DNA from: Trichormus_B sp936914905 | Lineage (GTDB): Bacteria; Cyanobacteriota; Cyanobacteriia; Cyanobacteriales; Nostocaceae | Reading direction: 5' to 3' (one strand) | Length of the DNA: 64,000 nucleotides | Assembly (NCBI RefSeq): GCF_039871975.1 | Contig: NZ_JBDPLL010000001.1 | Shown here: positions 49,080 through 60,493 of the stretch, piece after piece | Layout of the letters: each line of letters begins with the position of its first letter | How positions within the stretch are numbered: the first letter of the stretch is position 1 | The notes under the pieces: model-generated | Database searches by the model: none | What the model was told of the DNA's origin: nothing | The model's input: the letters and a program-made list of their open reading frames with translations, nothing else | Program-made: the position numbers and the translations under genes

Positions 49080-49345
49080 TTGCTAAACCATTTAACGTCA
49101 GACTACATACAGTTTTTGTATGAACTTCTAGAGAATTTTGTTTTTCTCTGCTGGTAGTGATGATGCAGGTTTGATGATGATGAAGGCTTAATTGTTGAAT
49201 GAATTTAGTTATTTATAAATTTGATAATACAGCATCTAATCCATCTAAAATTAATAAGTAACGATGTTGTTGCAGATAACGTATTACGTGGAAAGTATCT
49301 TTTTGAATATCATTATTTGCAGATTGATTAAAACTATTTAGAGTT
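49080..49345 (-). pseudogene. NB-ARC/STAND NTPase fragment
   Basis: On -: FHVIRYLQQHRYLLILDGLDAVLSNL, then after a stop HHHQTCIITTSREKQNSLEV. The first is a Walker B-like strand of NB-ARC ATPases and the second the sensor-1 'TSR' segment. Both ends are cut, by an IS5-type element and by the IS66 fragment. Such proteins serve in signalling or defence. Confidence 0.6.
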
Positions 49346-49349
49346 TGCT

Positions 49350-50870
49350 GAAAAAGTCATGAAAAGGCAAGAGAAGAATTGACTAAATAGTCAGACAGGA
49401 GAAAAGATAAGTTTTTGTGAGAAGTGAAAAAAGATGTAGTTTTGAAAAATCGCCATACAAAGACACAAAAGAGCCGTAAGAAAAGAGTAGAAAGATTCAT
49501 AACTAAGAAAGAAATAGCAATTACAGTTAAAGAAGTATGAGAAAGTTTAGCCATCACTCTCCCAAGGCTAAATCTTCGTTTAGCTTGTCCGAATTTACCC
49601 TCAATACAGTTAGTTACGAACTCTCTCGTCCTTTAAAGCTTGTTTGTTTTTTTGTTTACTGACATTTTTAGGTGGTCTTCCCAAAGGAAGACCACTGATT
49701 CTAATACTTCTTTCTTTATACCGAGCACGGTTGTCTCTATTCCGATAAATTTCATCAACATAAACTGATTCAGGATAATACCCATGTAGGTTTTGAATGC
49801 TTAAACTTGTGATTTTAAGTCTCCTGATTCGTTAAAATTATCCCAACTTATGCGATCTAAAAATACATAGCCGTCAAAACAAAGAGCTGAAAACTTTACC
49901 CCAAACTCTACGGCTGTTCCTGCTTTCCGACAGACAATCGAACGAATATGTGGTTAACTTGAACGAACAATTTTTCTATACTCTGTTTTGTGTTTTCATA
50001 TAACCACAGTTGTTGACGATAAACTTCTGCTACTAGTAGCAACATCTTATATTGCCTATTACTCAGTTTTACGAGTAACGCACTCAAATCTATTAGTTGC
50101 TGAATGTGAGCTAAGTTTCTTTTTATATATTGCAGTTACTTTTTGATAGCATTTCTTCCTTTTTTAAAGATTGTTTTCTTTTTTTAGCTACTACTGAATA
50201 ATTTTACCCCGGTATATTTCTGTAGGTTCTCGGGTTGTTTCTATTTTTGACTTCCAGGGAGTTATATAATGTATCTATAGTTTTTTATATTTGCTTTCTT
50301 GCTTCAATTAATGATCCTAAGTCTGTTGGATAACTTATATCTGCTAGCGCACAATTGGCATCTAATATTAATTTCCAGCGATTGGTCGGCTCACTTTTTG
50401 AGTCTTCTGTTTCTGACTTTTTTAATTTTACCTCCTCCTCTTTTATTTCTAACCCCTGTTTGACAATTTCTTGATTCACTTTGTTGACTAATTTTATATC
50501 TATTCTTCCTCGAAAGTGAACTAGCATGGAAGCATCAAATGGAGTTTCGTTACTATAGGCTGACATTTCTATAAAGTATTGCAGATAGGGATTCTCCCTA
50601 ATCTATTCTACTATTTCTCTATCACCTATTCCTAATTTTTCTTTGATTATTAATGCTCCCAACGCCATCCTAAGTGTTTTGGCTGGTGCGCCTATTTTTT
50701 GTGAAAATATGGCTGCATATTCTCCTTCAAGTTCTGACCAATGTATCATCTACGCCATGATTATCCAGCGGTTATCTGATGCTAGTTTCCCGCCAAAGGG
50801 TAGTTCACAGTTTTCCAGAGCTGTTTTTTATTATTACGTTTTTTGATATAGATAAATGCGCTTGACTTAA
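49350..50870 (-). mobile_element. IS5-family transposase, broken
   Basis: On -: N-terminus from about 50860 (a HWSELEGEYAAIF segment, GAPAKTLRMALGALIIKEKLGI), the open piece 50285-50566 (MSAYSNETPFDASMLVHFRGRI, LILDANCALADISYPTDLGSL), then decayed middle. The C-terminus is in shifted frames (VEFGVKFSALCFDGYVFLDR, NCIEGKFGQAKRRFSLGRVMAKL). A complete element in outline but with many lesions. Confidence 0.75.
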
Positions 50871-50973
50871 AGGAGTTGTACCTATTTTTACTCGTTTCTT
50901 TGCACCTTTTTCACTTTTTAAACCCCGAATCTCTTAATTTATCCAGGTTTTTCATTTATTCAGAAAGCCCTAA

Positions 50974-52805
50974 TTATAGTTGAGTTAATTGAGTAAAAAT
51001 TGTGTTAGCTTCTCCCCTGCCAGGAGGCGCACCACCCGTACCTGTGGCTATTCCAAATATAACTTGTCCGGCTAATTTAGTAGTAGTGGAAAATTGTTGT
51101 GATTGTATTTCCCCAATACGAAATTCTAAACTATCAATTCTGCCTCCTAAAACAGAGAACTCGACTGCAAATTGTTCTGATAATTTTGCTACTTTTTCTA
51201 AATCTTCTCTTCTAACAATATTAGAATATGCACGATTAGAATATGCACAGGAGCATCGAGGTTTGGCAGAAAGACTCAAATAGCAAGCCAACCATTGAGA
51301 TCAGCACAACGAAGGGAAAGGATTTGCTAGACACTTTCAACATTCCACTGTGGGCCAGAAATTTTAATCCTTGCTCCAATCTGTTTAAGAGCAAATTTAA
51401 CAGATCCAGAACGAATAGAATACAGTTAGCTTGGTAGTAGCTGTAGTTAATAATGCGAGTGCGATATTTTTCGGTTATCTCGAAAAAGTTTTTAACTTGT
51501 TTGCCTCGAAAACTATTAAATAAAGCTTGAATTGGCTCTATCTGACCTTGCCACAATAAACTCTCAACAGCTTGGAGATGCTTTAAAGAACCACCAATTT
51601 TATAAAGATTCTCTTTAAGGTGATACCAATCCAAAATTTCCAAAGGTTTGAATTTTTCAGTTCCAAACTGTTTAACTAAATTCCAAACTCCATCATGAGT
51701 ATCCCCTAAACAGACAAAGGGGTTAACCAAAGACTGGCTATTAACATAATCAACATCAACTAATGATTGGTTATCATCAAAAAATGCCCCATAATCAATT
51801 CCTTGTAGACGAACGGTTTTATAGTCTCGCCAGTAGCAACCTGTTTGTCGTTTGCCCCGTAGTCGTACTTTTCCACCATCCACGCTCACTTCACAGACAG
51901 CTTGTTTTGCTTGTGGTAGCTCCCAATCTTGTTCGACAACTAGTTTTTGTTACCTCCTATGGCCAACTTTTACTCCTGTTAATGCCTCAATTTTAACTTC
52001 TGCTTTTTGATATGATTCCTTACCTGATAGCCTCAAGCAGCACTTTTGAAGTAATGGACTTAATCAACTTCTTGGCTTCAAACCCAGTCTCTACAACTGT
52101 TTAGCTTTTAGTTTTAGTTCTCCTACCAAGGTTTTGACTTTCCTGGTTTGACCTACTTTCCTTCCGGTTGTTTGTTCCATAAAAAAAGGGCTATTTCTGG
52201 ACTTACCAGTTCTAATATTTGACTCCTTACTGTTTTTTCTATGCCTTCCATGTTATCTGACTTTTGTCTGACAATCTTGCCAATTCTTCTAAGCAGGCTT
52301 TGAGCCGTTCTTTTTTATCCTGGTTCATGGTTGCTAATCCACACTTGTTTATCCTTATCTTCTCCTAAAACTTGTCTATCTTCCAATAGTAGATGCTCCC
52401 AATATGCACCAACTAATCCCAATATGCACCAACTAATAATTTAATTCATTAATTTTGTGCATTACCGCTTGTAAACGTGCGCTAAATTCATAGCGAGTGA
52501 GGTAACGCTCACCTTGAAATGTACTATCAGGATAAGCAGAAATTACACCGTACGGTTCAACTAAAGATTGAAATGCTGTAAATGCCCAATCACTTGGTTG
52601 AACATCGGATAGTTGGGAAATAGATATTAAGTTATCACTACTCTCAGACGCTGCTGAATTTTGTACTATTATGATCGAATTGATGCGGTTCTTCTAGAAA
52701 GATTATTTGTGAACTATTAGGCTTTTCTCTAGTATCTGCAAACACTGGTAAGTTCAAATAAATTAATAATCTTCCACATAAAAGCAATAGATTTTTAGCA
52801 CCCAT
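50974..52805 (-). pseudogene. iron-uptake-type porin (SLH/OprB-like) gene split by ISKra4
   Basis: On -, ATG at 52805 encodes a signal peptide (NLLLLCGRLLIYLNLPVFA). An SLH domain follows in shifted frames (LSDVQPSDWAFTAFQSLVEP, AYPDSTFQGE, YLTRYEFSARLQAVMHKIN). The ISKra4 element sits at 51249-52400. After it come VRREDLEKVAKLSEQFAVEFSVLGGRIDSLEFRIGEIQSQQFSTTTKLAGQVIFGIATGTGG, i.e. the coiled-coil and first barrel strand. The remaining barrel is lost at about 50970. Such porins carry iron and inorganic ions across the cyanobacterial outer membrane. Confidence 0.78.
51249..52400 (-). mobile_element. ISKra4-family element, copy 2, with 9-bp target duplication
   Basis: 1152 bp. Ends AGGAGCATC (left) and GATGCTCCC (right) form terminal inverted repeats; AATATGCAC flanks both sides (51240-51248, 52401-52409). 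A 217-residue open piece at 51236-51889 carries the transposase core SVDGGKVRLRGK, FVCLGDTHDGVWNLVKQFG, LEILDWYHLKENLYKIGGSLKHL. The N-terminal part (52340-51890) is broken by stops. Better preserved than copy 1. Confidence 0.85.
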
Positions 52806-52834
52806 GATAATTCCTCACCCGTAATAAAAGAAAA

Positions 52835-54162
52835 TTAGCGATCGCGTGCTACTCCAGTAGTCAAACTCCTACTATAAGGAATTCCATTTTCAGGTTCTTC
52901 ACCATTGACCCCAATAACATCAATTTGAGTTATTTCTCCACTTGCATTAATCACCGAACTACTGGTATTTTTACCACTTAAACCTCCTTTATTACTTACT
53001 GCTGACTTGCCATCAATAGTAATAGTTCCTGTTTCTGAATCTAGATTCAGTCGTTGAACACTATTGGGATTATTTTCCAGTATAAAAATCGCCCGATTCC
53101 CTTCTTTCAGGTAGTTCCTCTAGTTACTTGGTGGTTACTAATCCTCTCAGAACCTCTAAATCGAGGATTTAAATTACCTTATATTCCATATATTCCATCC
53201 AAAGCATCGCTTAAAAAAGTGCTAGTAAATCCCTGGATTCTTTTAGTTTGATTTCTCAAAGCTGCTAAAGTTTTAGTTTTCACAATCGTCAGAGTTTCCT
53301 GAACTTGAAGTGCTTCGTGGGCAACTAAATTTTCTTGACCTGGTGCTAAACCACTAGTCAAATTAGTTGACTTATAAAAGCCTTATAAATCAAATAAATC
53401 AAATTCCTGTACTTTTCCTACCACACCATTTTTAACTGCTACAGTCTAACCACCTTTAAGAGCAACAGTTTTTTTATCTTGTTGATCAGATATAGAAAAT
53501 TCTCCATCAGTCAGAGCAAGAACTCTAGTTTTATTAGTTGTAGAATCATGAATAACCATTGCTGCACTAGCTTGACTTGCTGGTGAAAACAGAGACGTTA
53601 ATTCCAGGGTGATACTGGGACAACTGATAGGATATGTAGCAAAAATACTAATCTTACTTTGGGGTATTTCCAATTTTGTTCCCACACTTCCTGGAGGACT
53701 CAAAATCGAAGCCATACCATTTTCTAACTGAAAAATTACCTCATTCATAGCAATGCTATTTGTCAATTCAAACCGATGCACACCAGGTTCAAATCTAAAA
53801 ATACTACTTCGATCTACTCAAATTAAAGATTTATCATTGAGAAATCATTCATCTTGAGAACTAACCCCTATTTTCACCCCATCACGGGGAACTACACATC
53901 CTTCAATTCTGCTTTCCGTGGTTTTTTTAATTTATTGAAAAAATCACATGTCTTGGAATAGTTACAGCAGAATTCAGGAGTGAAAGCCATTTGATCGTTG
54001 ATAGCGCAGCTTGGCTTTAGCCATGTTCTGATTTTCAGTTTGTACCTCATTAACCGACAATATGGGTATTTGAAATGTTTGAGCAAGAAATAGGAAAAAG
54101 CAAATAGAGAATATAGAAAAAGATATCAATTCAAACCAGCGCCAAATCTTAGTTTTCCTCAT
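52835..54162 (-). pseudogene. FecR-domain envelope protein gene, broken
   Basis: On -, ATG 54162 (inside the end of dus, 14-bp overlap) starts MRKTKIWRWFELISFSIFSICFFLFLAQTF, a membrane anchor, and stops near 53974. Later frames: VPRDGVKIGVSS, the open piece 53446-53781 (HRFELTNSIAMNEVIFQLENGMASILSPPGS, IHDSTTNKTRVLALTDGEFSISDQQ), SGLAPGQENLVAHEALQVQET, and a glycine/serine-rich tail ending TTGVARDR at 52837. FecR-type sheet repeats place it in the envelope. At least four lesions. Confidence 0.65.
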
Positions 54163-55186
54163 ACTCTGGTTCATAACTAGTTACCAGTTTTTCAATCGCC
54201 CTATCAATTAAATCCAAACCTTGCTGCACAGTTTCCACTAAACTTAAATGTCCGCGCAATTCAGCCGCACCGACGAAACCTTTCGCATACCAGGTCAGAT
54301 GTTTCCGCGCTTGACGTACACCCCGATCACCCTTATATTCCCATAAAGCATATAAATGTTCTCTAGCACATTTCATCCTTTGAATGGGGGTTCGTGCTGG
54401 TAATAACTCCCCAGTTTTTAAGAAGTGATCGACTTCACCGACTAAAAATGGATAACCGAAAGTCCCACGGGAACACATCACCCCATCTGCACCAGTTTCT
54501 TCCAAACATTTCACGGCTGCTTCTACAGAAAAAATATCCCCATTTCCAATTACAGGAATGGATAATACTTGCTTCACCTGTGCAATCCATTCCCACCGAG
54601 CATGACCATTGTAACCTTGGGCGCGGGTACGTCCATGTACTGTAATCATTTGCGCTCCTGCATCTTCCATTCTTTTGGCAAAACCAAGAATGGTAATTTC
54701 CTGATCATTCCAACCAATGCGAGTTTTAACTGTAACCGGAACATCAACAGCTTTTACCACTTCCCGCACAATAGCTTCCGCTACATCTGGTTGTCTTAAT
54801 AAGGAAGAACCACCACCATTTTTAGTAATTTTATTGACTGGACATCCCATATTTATATCCACAGTATCCGCACCTTCTGCAACGGCTTTTACTGCTGCTT
54901 CTGCTAAAAAATTAGGACGACAATCAAATAACTGAATACTAATAGGGCGTTCACTGGGGTCGACCTCCATAATTTTCGGTAGCTGCCTTACATAATGCAA
55001 CCCGGTTGCATTCACCATTTCAGTATACATCATCGACTCTGGTGCATAGCGACGCACTAAGCGACGAAATACCATATCTGTCACCCCCGATAAAGGTGAC
55101 TGCAAAACCCGGCTTTTAACTTCCAGAGAACCGATTTTTAAAGGTTGGGAAAGTCTAGCTTGGAGAGAGGGAGATAAGGGAAGCAT
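54149..55186 (-). CDS. dus: tRNA-dihydrouridine synthase (DusB-like)
   Basis: I take ATG 55186, giving MLPLSPSLQARLSQPLKIGSLEVKSRVLQSPLSGVTD, as the start, because family members begin here. The frame stays open 15 codons further up to 55231 only because a 31-bp duplication adds a second copy of this region. 345 residues: flavin-binding TIM barrel with the catalytic Cys in INMGCPVNKITKNGGGS, then TVKTRIGWND, TVHGRTRAQGYNG and VIGNGDIFS. Reduces uridines in the tRNA D-loop. Intact. Confidence 0.93.
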   Translation of the reverse strand: MLPLSPSLQARLSQPLKIGSLEVKSRVLQSPLSGVTDMVFRRLVRRYAPESMMYTEMVNATGLHYVRQLPKIMEVDPSERPISIQLFDCRPNFLAEAAVKAVAEGADTVDINMGCPVNKITKNGGGSSLLRQPDVAEAIVREVVKAVDVPVTVKTRIGWNDQEITILGFAKRMEDAGAQMITVHGRTRAQGYNGHARWEWIAQVKQVLSIPVIGNGDIFSVEAAVKCLEETGADGVMCSRGTFGYPFLVGEVDHFLKTGELLPARTPIQRMKCAREHLYALWEYKGDRGVRQARKHLTWYAKGFVGAAELRGHLSLVETVQQGLDLIDRAIEKLVTSYEPEYEEN

Positions 55187-55231
55187 AAATAATAACGCAA
55201 GGAGATAAGGGAAGCATAAATAATAACGCAA
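55170..55231. repeat. 31-bp tandem duplication across the dus start codon
   Basis: Two identical 31-bp units, 55170-55200 and 55201-55231, each starting GGAGATAAGGGAAGCATAAA on +. Each holds one CAT (ATG on -). It duplicates the translation start, so two candidate ATGs appear in different frames. Confidence 0.95.
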
Positions 55232-55478
55232 TTTGAGGAGTTCAGGAGTGGAGCAACCCGAAAAAGTGAGATCATCGTCAAATCAGCAGGGAGAGGAGAG
55301 GATACAGGGCGAGAAAAGAAAATAGTTTTAATTTTCATTAAATTAGTTACAATTCTTACTAGCTTAGAAATACACGCATTTTGGGTGTCTAGTTAAGTCC
55401 CCAGCTCCCCATCTCACAAAATCGCGTTACTCTTGTTGGAGTGTCCAGGAGGCTCTATTTCAAATTTTGAATTGATAA
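55232..55478. other. spacer between dus and histidine kinase remnant
   Basis: 247 bp without a gene. Must contain the dus promoter. No motif identified with confidence. Confidence 0.4.
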
Positions 55479-58400
55479 TTACTTACATTCTAATTTTAAT
55501 GCAGCATCTACTTGGTGATATTCTGTCATAGCTTGGGATAATAATAATGTTGCATCTGCTAGATTAGCATCACGTCCCAAATCTTCTAATTTTTTGCAAA
55601 TTTGAGATAAATGTTTAGCACCAACAATAGCACTAGTAGATTTAAGAGCATGAGCTTCTAATTGCAGAGTTTTTGCATCTCCTTGATTAATTGCATCCTC
55701 AATTACTTGAAAACGCTGGGGTGTATCTTCCAAATAACATTCAATAATTTGAATAAATTCTTCTATATTTTTACTACAAATTATATCTCTGAGTTCTTCC
55801 AAAACAGCAGACTCAAGTATATTTTTATACATATATTATTTTACACTTTTATTCATGGTCACACTCTGTTCTTGACAATTGCTTTAAGCCTTGGTTAACT
55901 CCTCTATCCAAATAGGCTTTGTAGTATAATCATTCATCCCTGCTTCCAGACATTTTTCTAGATCTCCTTGCATGGCATTTCCAGTCATGGCAATAATCCA
56001 AGGACGAGAAGATCAAGGCCATTCTTGGCAAATTTGACGAGTTGCTGTCAAACCATCCATTTCTCGCATTTGCAAATCCATTAATATAACATTATAAGCT
56101 TGCCTACGCAAAGCGGGTAAAACTTCCAAACCATTTGCTACTAAATCAGCATGATATCCCAGACGTTGCAAAATATTACTCACAACTTTCTGATTTACCA
56201 CATTATCTTCAGCTACGATAACTTCTAAGGGTAGCTTATCTGCCATCAGGTGATCAAATTTAGATTGTGTGCTGGCAGGAATATTATCTTTACTCAAGAT
56301 ATTAATTAATATCTTCAAAAGTTGGGACTTCTTAATAGGCTTGCTCAGATACGCTGTAAAGTCTAAATTTACTTCCTGAGAATTTTCATAACTCTGCACA
56401 TTACCAATGGAACTCAGCATGATTAATCGTAATCGTTTGTAGTTAGGTAAATCGCGAACTTTGTCAGCTATAGTCAAACCATCCATTGCTGCCACCTGCA
56501 TCCCTAAAATAGCAATTTAAACTTATTGTTGCTCAATATATATGATTGCTTCTTTTCCAGATTCTACAGCTATAAGAAGCATACCAAAGGACTGAGATTG
56601 TAGCATCAGTGTTGGCAATTTGTGATATTATCATCAACTATTAACAACTGTCTATTAGTAATCAAGTTATCATTATTATTATTATCATTAATATCTGATT
56701 TCTCAATAAATAAATGAAGTAGTTAGAGTAAATATAAAACTTGATCCTTTAGCAACTTTACTTTTAACCCATATTTTACCTCATATGAGTTCAGTTAGTC
56801 GCTAGCTAATCACTAATCCTAAACCTGTACCACCATAATGACTAGTTGTAGAAGCATCAACTTGACTAAATGGAAATGTCTGAAGAAGCCTGTACATTTT
56901 GTCTTTAGGAATACCTATTCCTGTATCTTTAACAGTAAATCTCATTTCATATAACTGGGGACTTTCTTGAGTAATAAATGAATTATTTAACTCATTTATT
57001 ACTTTACTGGTGAAAGAGACAACAACTTCACTATAATTAGTAAATTGAATTCCATTCCTGAGTAAATTCACTAATATCTGTATTCAGGGGGTAACATCTC
57101 CCTTAATGAATTTAGATGTTTTTGTATCCATTAAATAAATCCATTAAATAAGTAGTTTCTAAGCCTTTTTCACTAGTCTTCGGAGCAACTAAATTTAAAG
57201 ATTCTTCCTAAGATTCTTCCTAAGGATTCAGGTCGAAGCTAGAGGGATTAAAGAAGGTGTCTGCAAAGCAGAGTTAGCCATCCCTTTGATAGGTTGGTCA
57301 AAAAAGTCAATTAGAGACTGTGCTTGAGGGCGACAAGTTTGTATAACCGTCAATAAATTGCCAGTTATGTTGCAATCGCTCCATAGAAAGAGAATCACCA
57401 CAGACTTTTCCTTTTGTCAGTGGTAAAGGTAACGTTAGTTCAGCTAAATAATTATCAAGGTCTATTGGGTAAGGAAGGTAAAAGTTTACCAGGTTTCCCT
57501 CCGGCTTTATCAATGAATAAATAAATGGAAGATTCAACTTTCGGTTGAAACTAGGATGCCCAAGTCAAGAATTCATCAAGGTTTTGGGTTTGTTGGAATA
57601 AAGCGTAGTTTTTAAAACCTTCATCTATCAGGTCGATGAATTGTGTGCCAACTGCTTGGTGATTTAAGCCAGGAATCTTGATTAGTATCTTGAAGTGAGG
57701 GAGTAGATGTGTCTGACATTTGTGTTGAGCTTTGACCGGATCACCGTTATAGGCAGTAAAGTCATCACAACTGAGTACACCAGAGTAACTATAACCCACA
57801 ATGGATTCTAATTCGGCAGGAGAAGGAGTATCAGGACCATGAAATTAAGGGAAGTCAGTATTGGTAAAAATCCATAACCATTCTTTCACCCCTTTGACTA
57901 CCCAGGGTGTTTTATCCGCAAGGATATAAGGATATTAGGCTGGGTTTATTTTATCCACTGTTTGAGGCTATCAACACTTTGAGGCACTGTACCATCTATT
58001 CCTTTATTCCTAGCTACTAATGTTCCCACTCCAATTTCTATTTGACCCAGTTCCCACAACAGTTCTTGTTATTTTTCATAGGGTAAATGCCTGTAGTTAT
58101 TGAGCCATCGCAAAAAAGCTTGTAGTCTAATTCATATTCATATATCTTGTCCAGGTACTATGTCTGGTGACTAGTCTGCCGTTTGTGTTTCCCCACACAC
58201 ACTGCAAATGCACCTATATCTTTAGATATACTACTATTTCGATTGGCCTGTCCACCAACTCCTCTACTTGTTGTGTTTCCATTTTTATTAGTTAGCCAAA
58301 TAATTCCCCCTGACTACACTATCCACACACTTGCGGTCCTAGTATCTCAAATCTATCTACTCCACCAAACCCCCTTCTCGTTTTTCCCCTATGGACTGCT

Positions 58401-59775
58401 TGGCCTCCTGGTTTCAGTTTTGGTGTCTGGTTCTCTTGTTGTTTCTCTTGTTGTTTGTTCTCGCTTTTTTTGAGGATGTCTCCCAACGGTGCTTTCCATA
58501 ATCTGATGCTGTCTAAATCTGTACTGACTTTGAGTTTCTCTATTTCTTTTTCCAGTTCTACTACTCTATTTGTTAGCTTCTCTATACTATTCCCCTGCTT
58601 AATAATGATTTCTACCAGTTGCTCTGTTGCCAACTGCTTTAATATCTCTGTGTCTAGTTTTAGTGGCAGGTTCTTCTCCATAACTGCTTGCTATATTCTG
58701 CCTCACCTATCATACTTGTCAATACCCCACCACCTCAATCCTTACGATTCTTCAATACAACTTCTCAAATTAAAAACTTGTTTCTCTATCTCCAATCTGC
58801 CCAACTCAATTTTAGAGAAGTCAAGGATCTCATTAATTAGAGTTAACATAGAATCTCCGCTATTGTGGATGATTTCTGTAAACTCTTGTTACTCTGGTGT
58901 CAGATCCGTATCTAATAAAAAGCCAGTCATACCGATGACTGCATTCATAACGTGTGCGAATTTAATGGCGCATAGTTGCTAGAAATTCGCTCTTGATCTG
59001 GTTGGCAATTTCGGCCTCTTCTTTAGCAAATTTTAGTTGTTATTTAGCTAGTTTCTTCTCAGAAATATATATAATTGTGCCTACCAATCCATAAGAATTA
59101 CCCTTCTCATAAAGAAAACAACCTTTATTTAAAATACGAATACACTTCCCTTTGGAAGCCATCCAAATATAATTACTATTTCTATCTTTAATTCGATGGG
59201 TACTTTAATAAACATCTGTCTTTCCTTCTAGATCCTCTTTAACCTCAGAGAGGCTTTCTGACGTTCATCTGGATGCACATTATCTGACCATCTAAAACTA
59301 ACATGAGGTAATAGTTATTTTTCATAACCTAAGATTCTCATCCAAGCCGGTGAAAAATAAACTTGCTCAGTAATTAAGTTCTAGTCCCAAATACCATCGT
59401 TTGTCCCAGAAATCCCTAACTGATAATGTTCTTTACGTTCACGTAATAGTCGTTCAACTTTTTGCTACTTCACAACTTCAGGTGCTAATTCTTCATTAAT
59501 TACTGATAATTCTTGAGTGCGTATCTCCACTCTTGCTTCAAGTTTTTTATTTGTATTTTTGATTTCTTGGAACATTTGATGCAATGCTACTATCATAGAC
59601 TTAAAATTATGAGTCCGTGAGTCTAGTTCATTAATATTATTATTAATAATAATATCTTCTTGTGCTATTATTCGTCTTGGTAAATCAGTGGTAACTTGAG
59701 TTAACCTCAACAGAGCTTGGACTAATTTGTTGCTCAGGATAATAGCAGCTTTAGTAACTTTTAAATTTACAATCG
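55479..59775 (-). pseudogene. hybrid histidine kinase gene, broken and split by IS66
   Basis: Domain order on -: HAMP/coiled region (59710-59465, NKKLEARVEIRTQELSVINEELA), PAS (YFSPAWMRILGYE), DHp with a damaged H-box then NAVIGMTGFLLDTDLTPE and LTLINEILDFSKIELGRLEIEKQVFNLRSCIEES. The IS66 element follows (57220-58745), then LNLVAPKTSEKGLETTYL, HATPase (56802-57071: MNLLRNGIQF, FTVKDTGIGIPKDKM, YGGTGLGLVIS), receivers (56013-56501, VIVAEDNVVNQKVVSNILQRLG, VILMDLQMREMDGL) and an HPt domain (55479-55832, EAHALKSTSAIVGA). The sensory N-terminus is missing and there are many stops. It lies just after the response regulator on the same strand. Confidence 0.85.
57220..58745 (-). mobile_element. complete IS66-type element with 8-bp target duplication
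   Basis: About 1526 bp. Ends share TAAGGATT(C/G)AGG; GATTCTTC flanks both sides (57212-57219 and 58746-58753), the 8-bp duplication expected of IS66. The transposase is in pieces: N-terminus at 58319-58681 (KLDTEILKQLATEQLVEIIIKQ with a leucine-zipper-like region, then PGGQAVHRGKTRRGFGGVDRFEILGPQVCG), middle 57551-57799 (SGVLSCDDFTAYNGDPVKAQHKCQTHLLPHF) and C-terminus 57307-57537. Not active as read because of stops. Confidence 0.85.
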
Positions 59776-59790
59776 TAGTTAAGATTTATA

Positions 59791-60483
59791 TTATTCTATC
59801 ATGGTACAAACAAAACGATAACCTTTCCCATAAACTGTGCGAATCAGGGCAGATTCATTATCGGCTTCTATCTTACGACGCAATAAGCGAATTAGTGCAG
59901 CAATTACATTACTCCCACGCTGTTGGCCATTTGGCCACAAATGTTGCATAATCTGGCTATGAGTAAGTAATTGTCCGGCGTATTCCATAAAATATTGTAG
60001 TAGCTGACTTTCTTTTTGAGATAACTCAATAATTCTCCCTTGACGATAAGCAATCTGATTTTCCACATCCAGTTCTAAATCTGCTACTACCAAGTGTCCT
60101 GTTGTAGTGTTGTAATATTCAATACTAGAACGACGTAATAAAGCCCGAACTCTTGCGAGCAATTCACGCAGTTCAAAAGGTTTGACTAAATAATCATCTG
60201 CACCAGCATCTAAACCTTGTACGCGGTCATCTAGAGTATCTTTGGCCGTGAGAAATAGAACGGGGGTAATTTTAGCTTGACGACGTAATTCCTGGCAAAT
60301 TTCTAATCCTGTTTTTCCTGGCAACATCCAATCTAAAATCAGTAGGTCATAAGTACCTGTTTGTGGCAGTTGGCTGCCGTTAATTCTATTATAAGCAGCA
60401 TCTACAATATAACCCTCACGAATCAATACGCGACTCAAGGGATCTGTTAATTCAGCTTCATCATCAACCAATAAAATTCTCAT
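59791..60483 (-). CDS. rppA: OmpR/PhoB-type response regulator, RppA-like
   Basis: 230 residues, intact. Receiver domain with Asp51 (LLILDWMLPGKTG), Thr79 (VLFLTAKD) and Lys101 (YLVKPFELREL). C-terminal winged helix with ELSQKESQLLQYFMEYAG and the terminal IRTVYGKGYRFV. The start MRILLVDDEAELTDPLSRVL resembles cyanobacterial RppA/NrsR regulators of redox or metal responses. The likely partner kinase just downstream is a pseudogene. An ISAzo13-like element begins about 11 bp upstream of the ATG, so native promoter and SD are displaced. Confidence 0.85.
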   Translation of the reverse strand: MRILLVDDEAELTDPLSRVLIREGYIVDAAYNRINGSQLPQTGTYDLLILDWMLPGKTGLEICQELRRQAKITPVLFLTAKDTLDDRVQGLDAGADDYLVKPFELRELLARVRALLRRSSIEYYNTTTGHLVVADLELDVENQIAYRQGRIIELSQKESQLLQYFMEYAGQLLTHSQIMQHLWPNGQQRGSNVIAALIRLLRRKIEADNESALIRTVYGKGYRFVCTMIE

Positions 60484-60493
60484 GCTGCTTGTA

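Noticed and set aside
51002..51283. Plus-strand open frame opposite the porin/ISKra4 junction
   Set aside because: A shadow of the porin coiled-coil region read on the wrong strand; no SD.
55187..55231. Hydrophobic N-terminus of Dus as a signal peptide
   Set aside because: It arises from the 31-bp duplication; Dus is cytoplasmic and relatives start at the internal ATG.
58183..58982. Plus-strand open frames with many Phe/Ser/Leu
   Set aside because: Antisense of the IS66 transposase N-terminus and the kinase DHp region; composition typical of antisense shadows.
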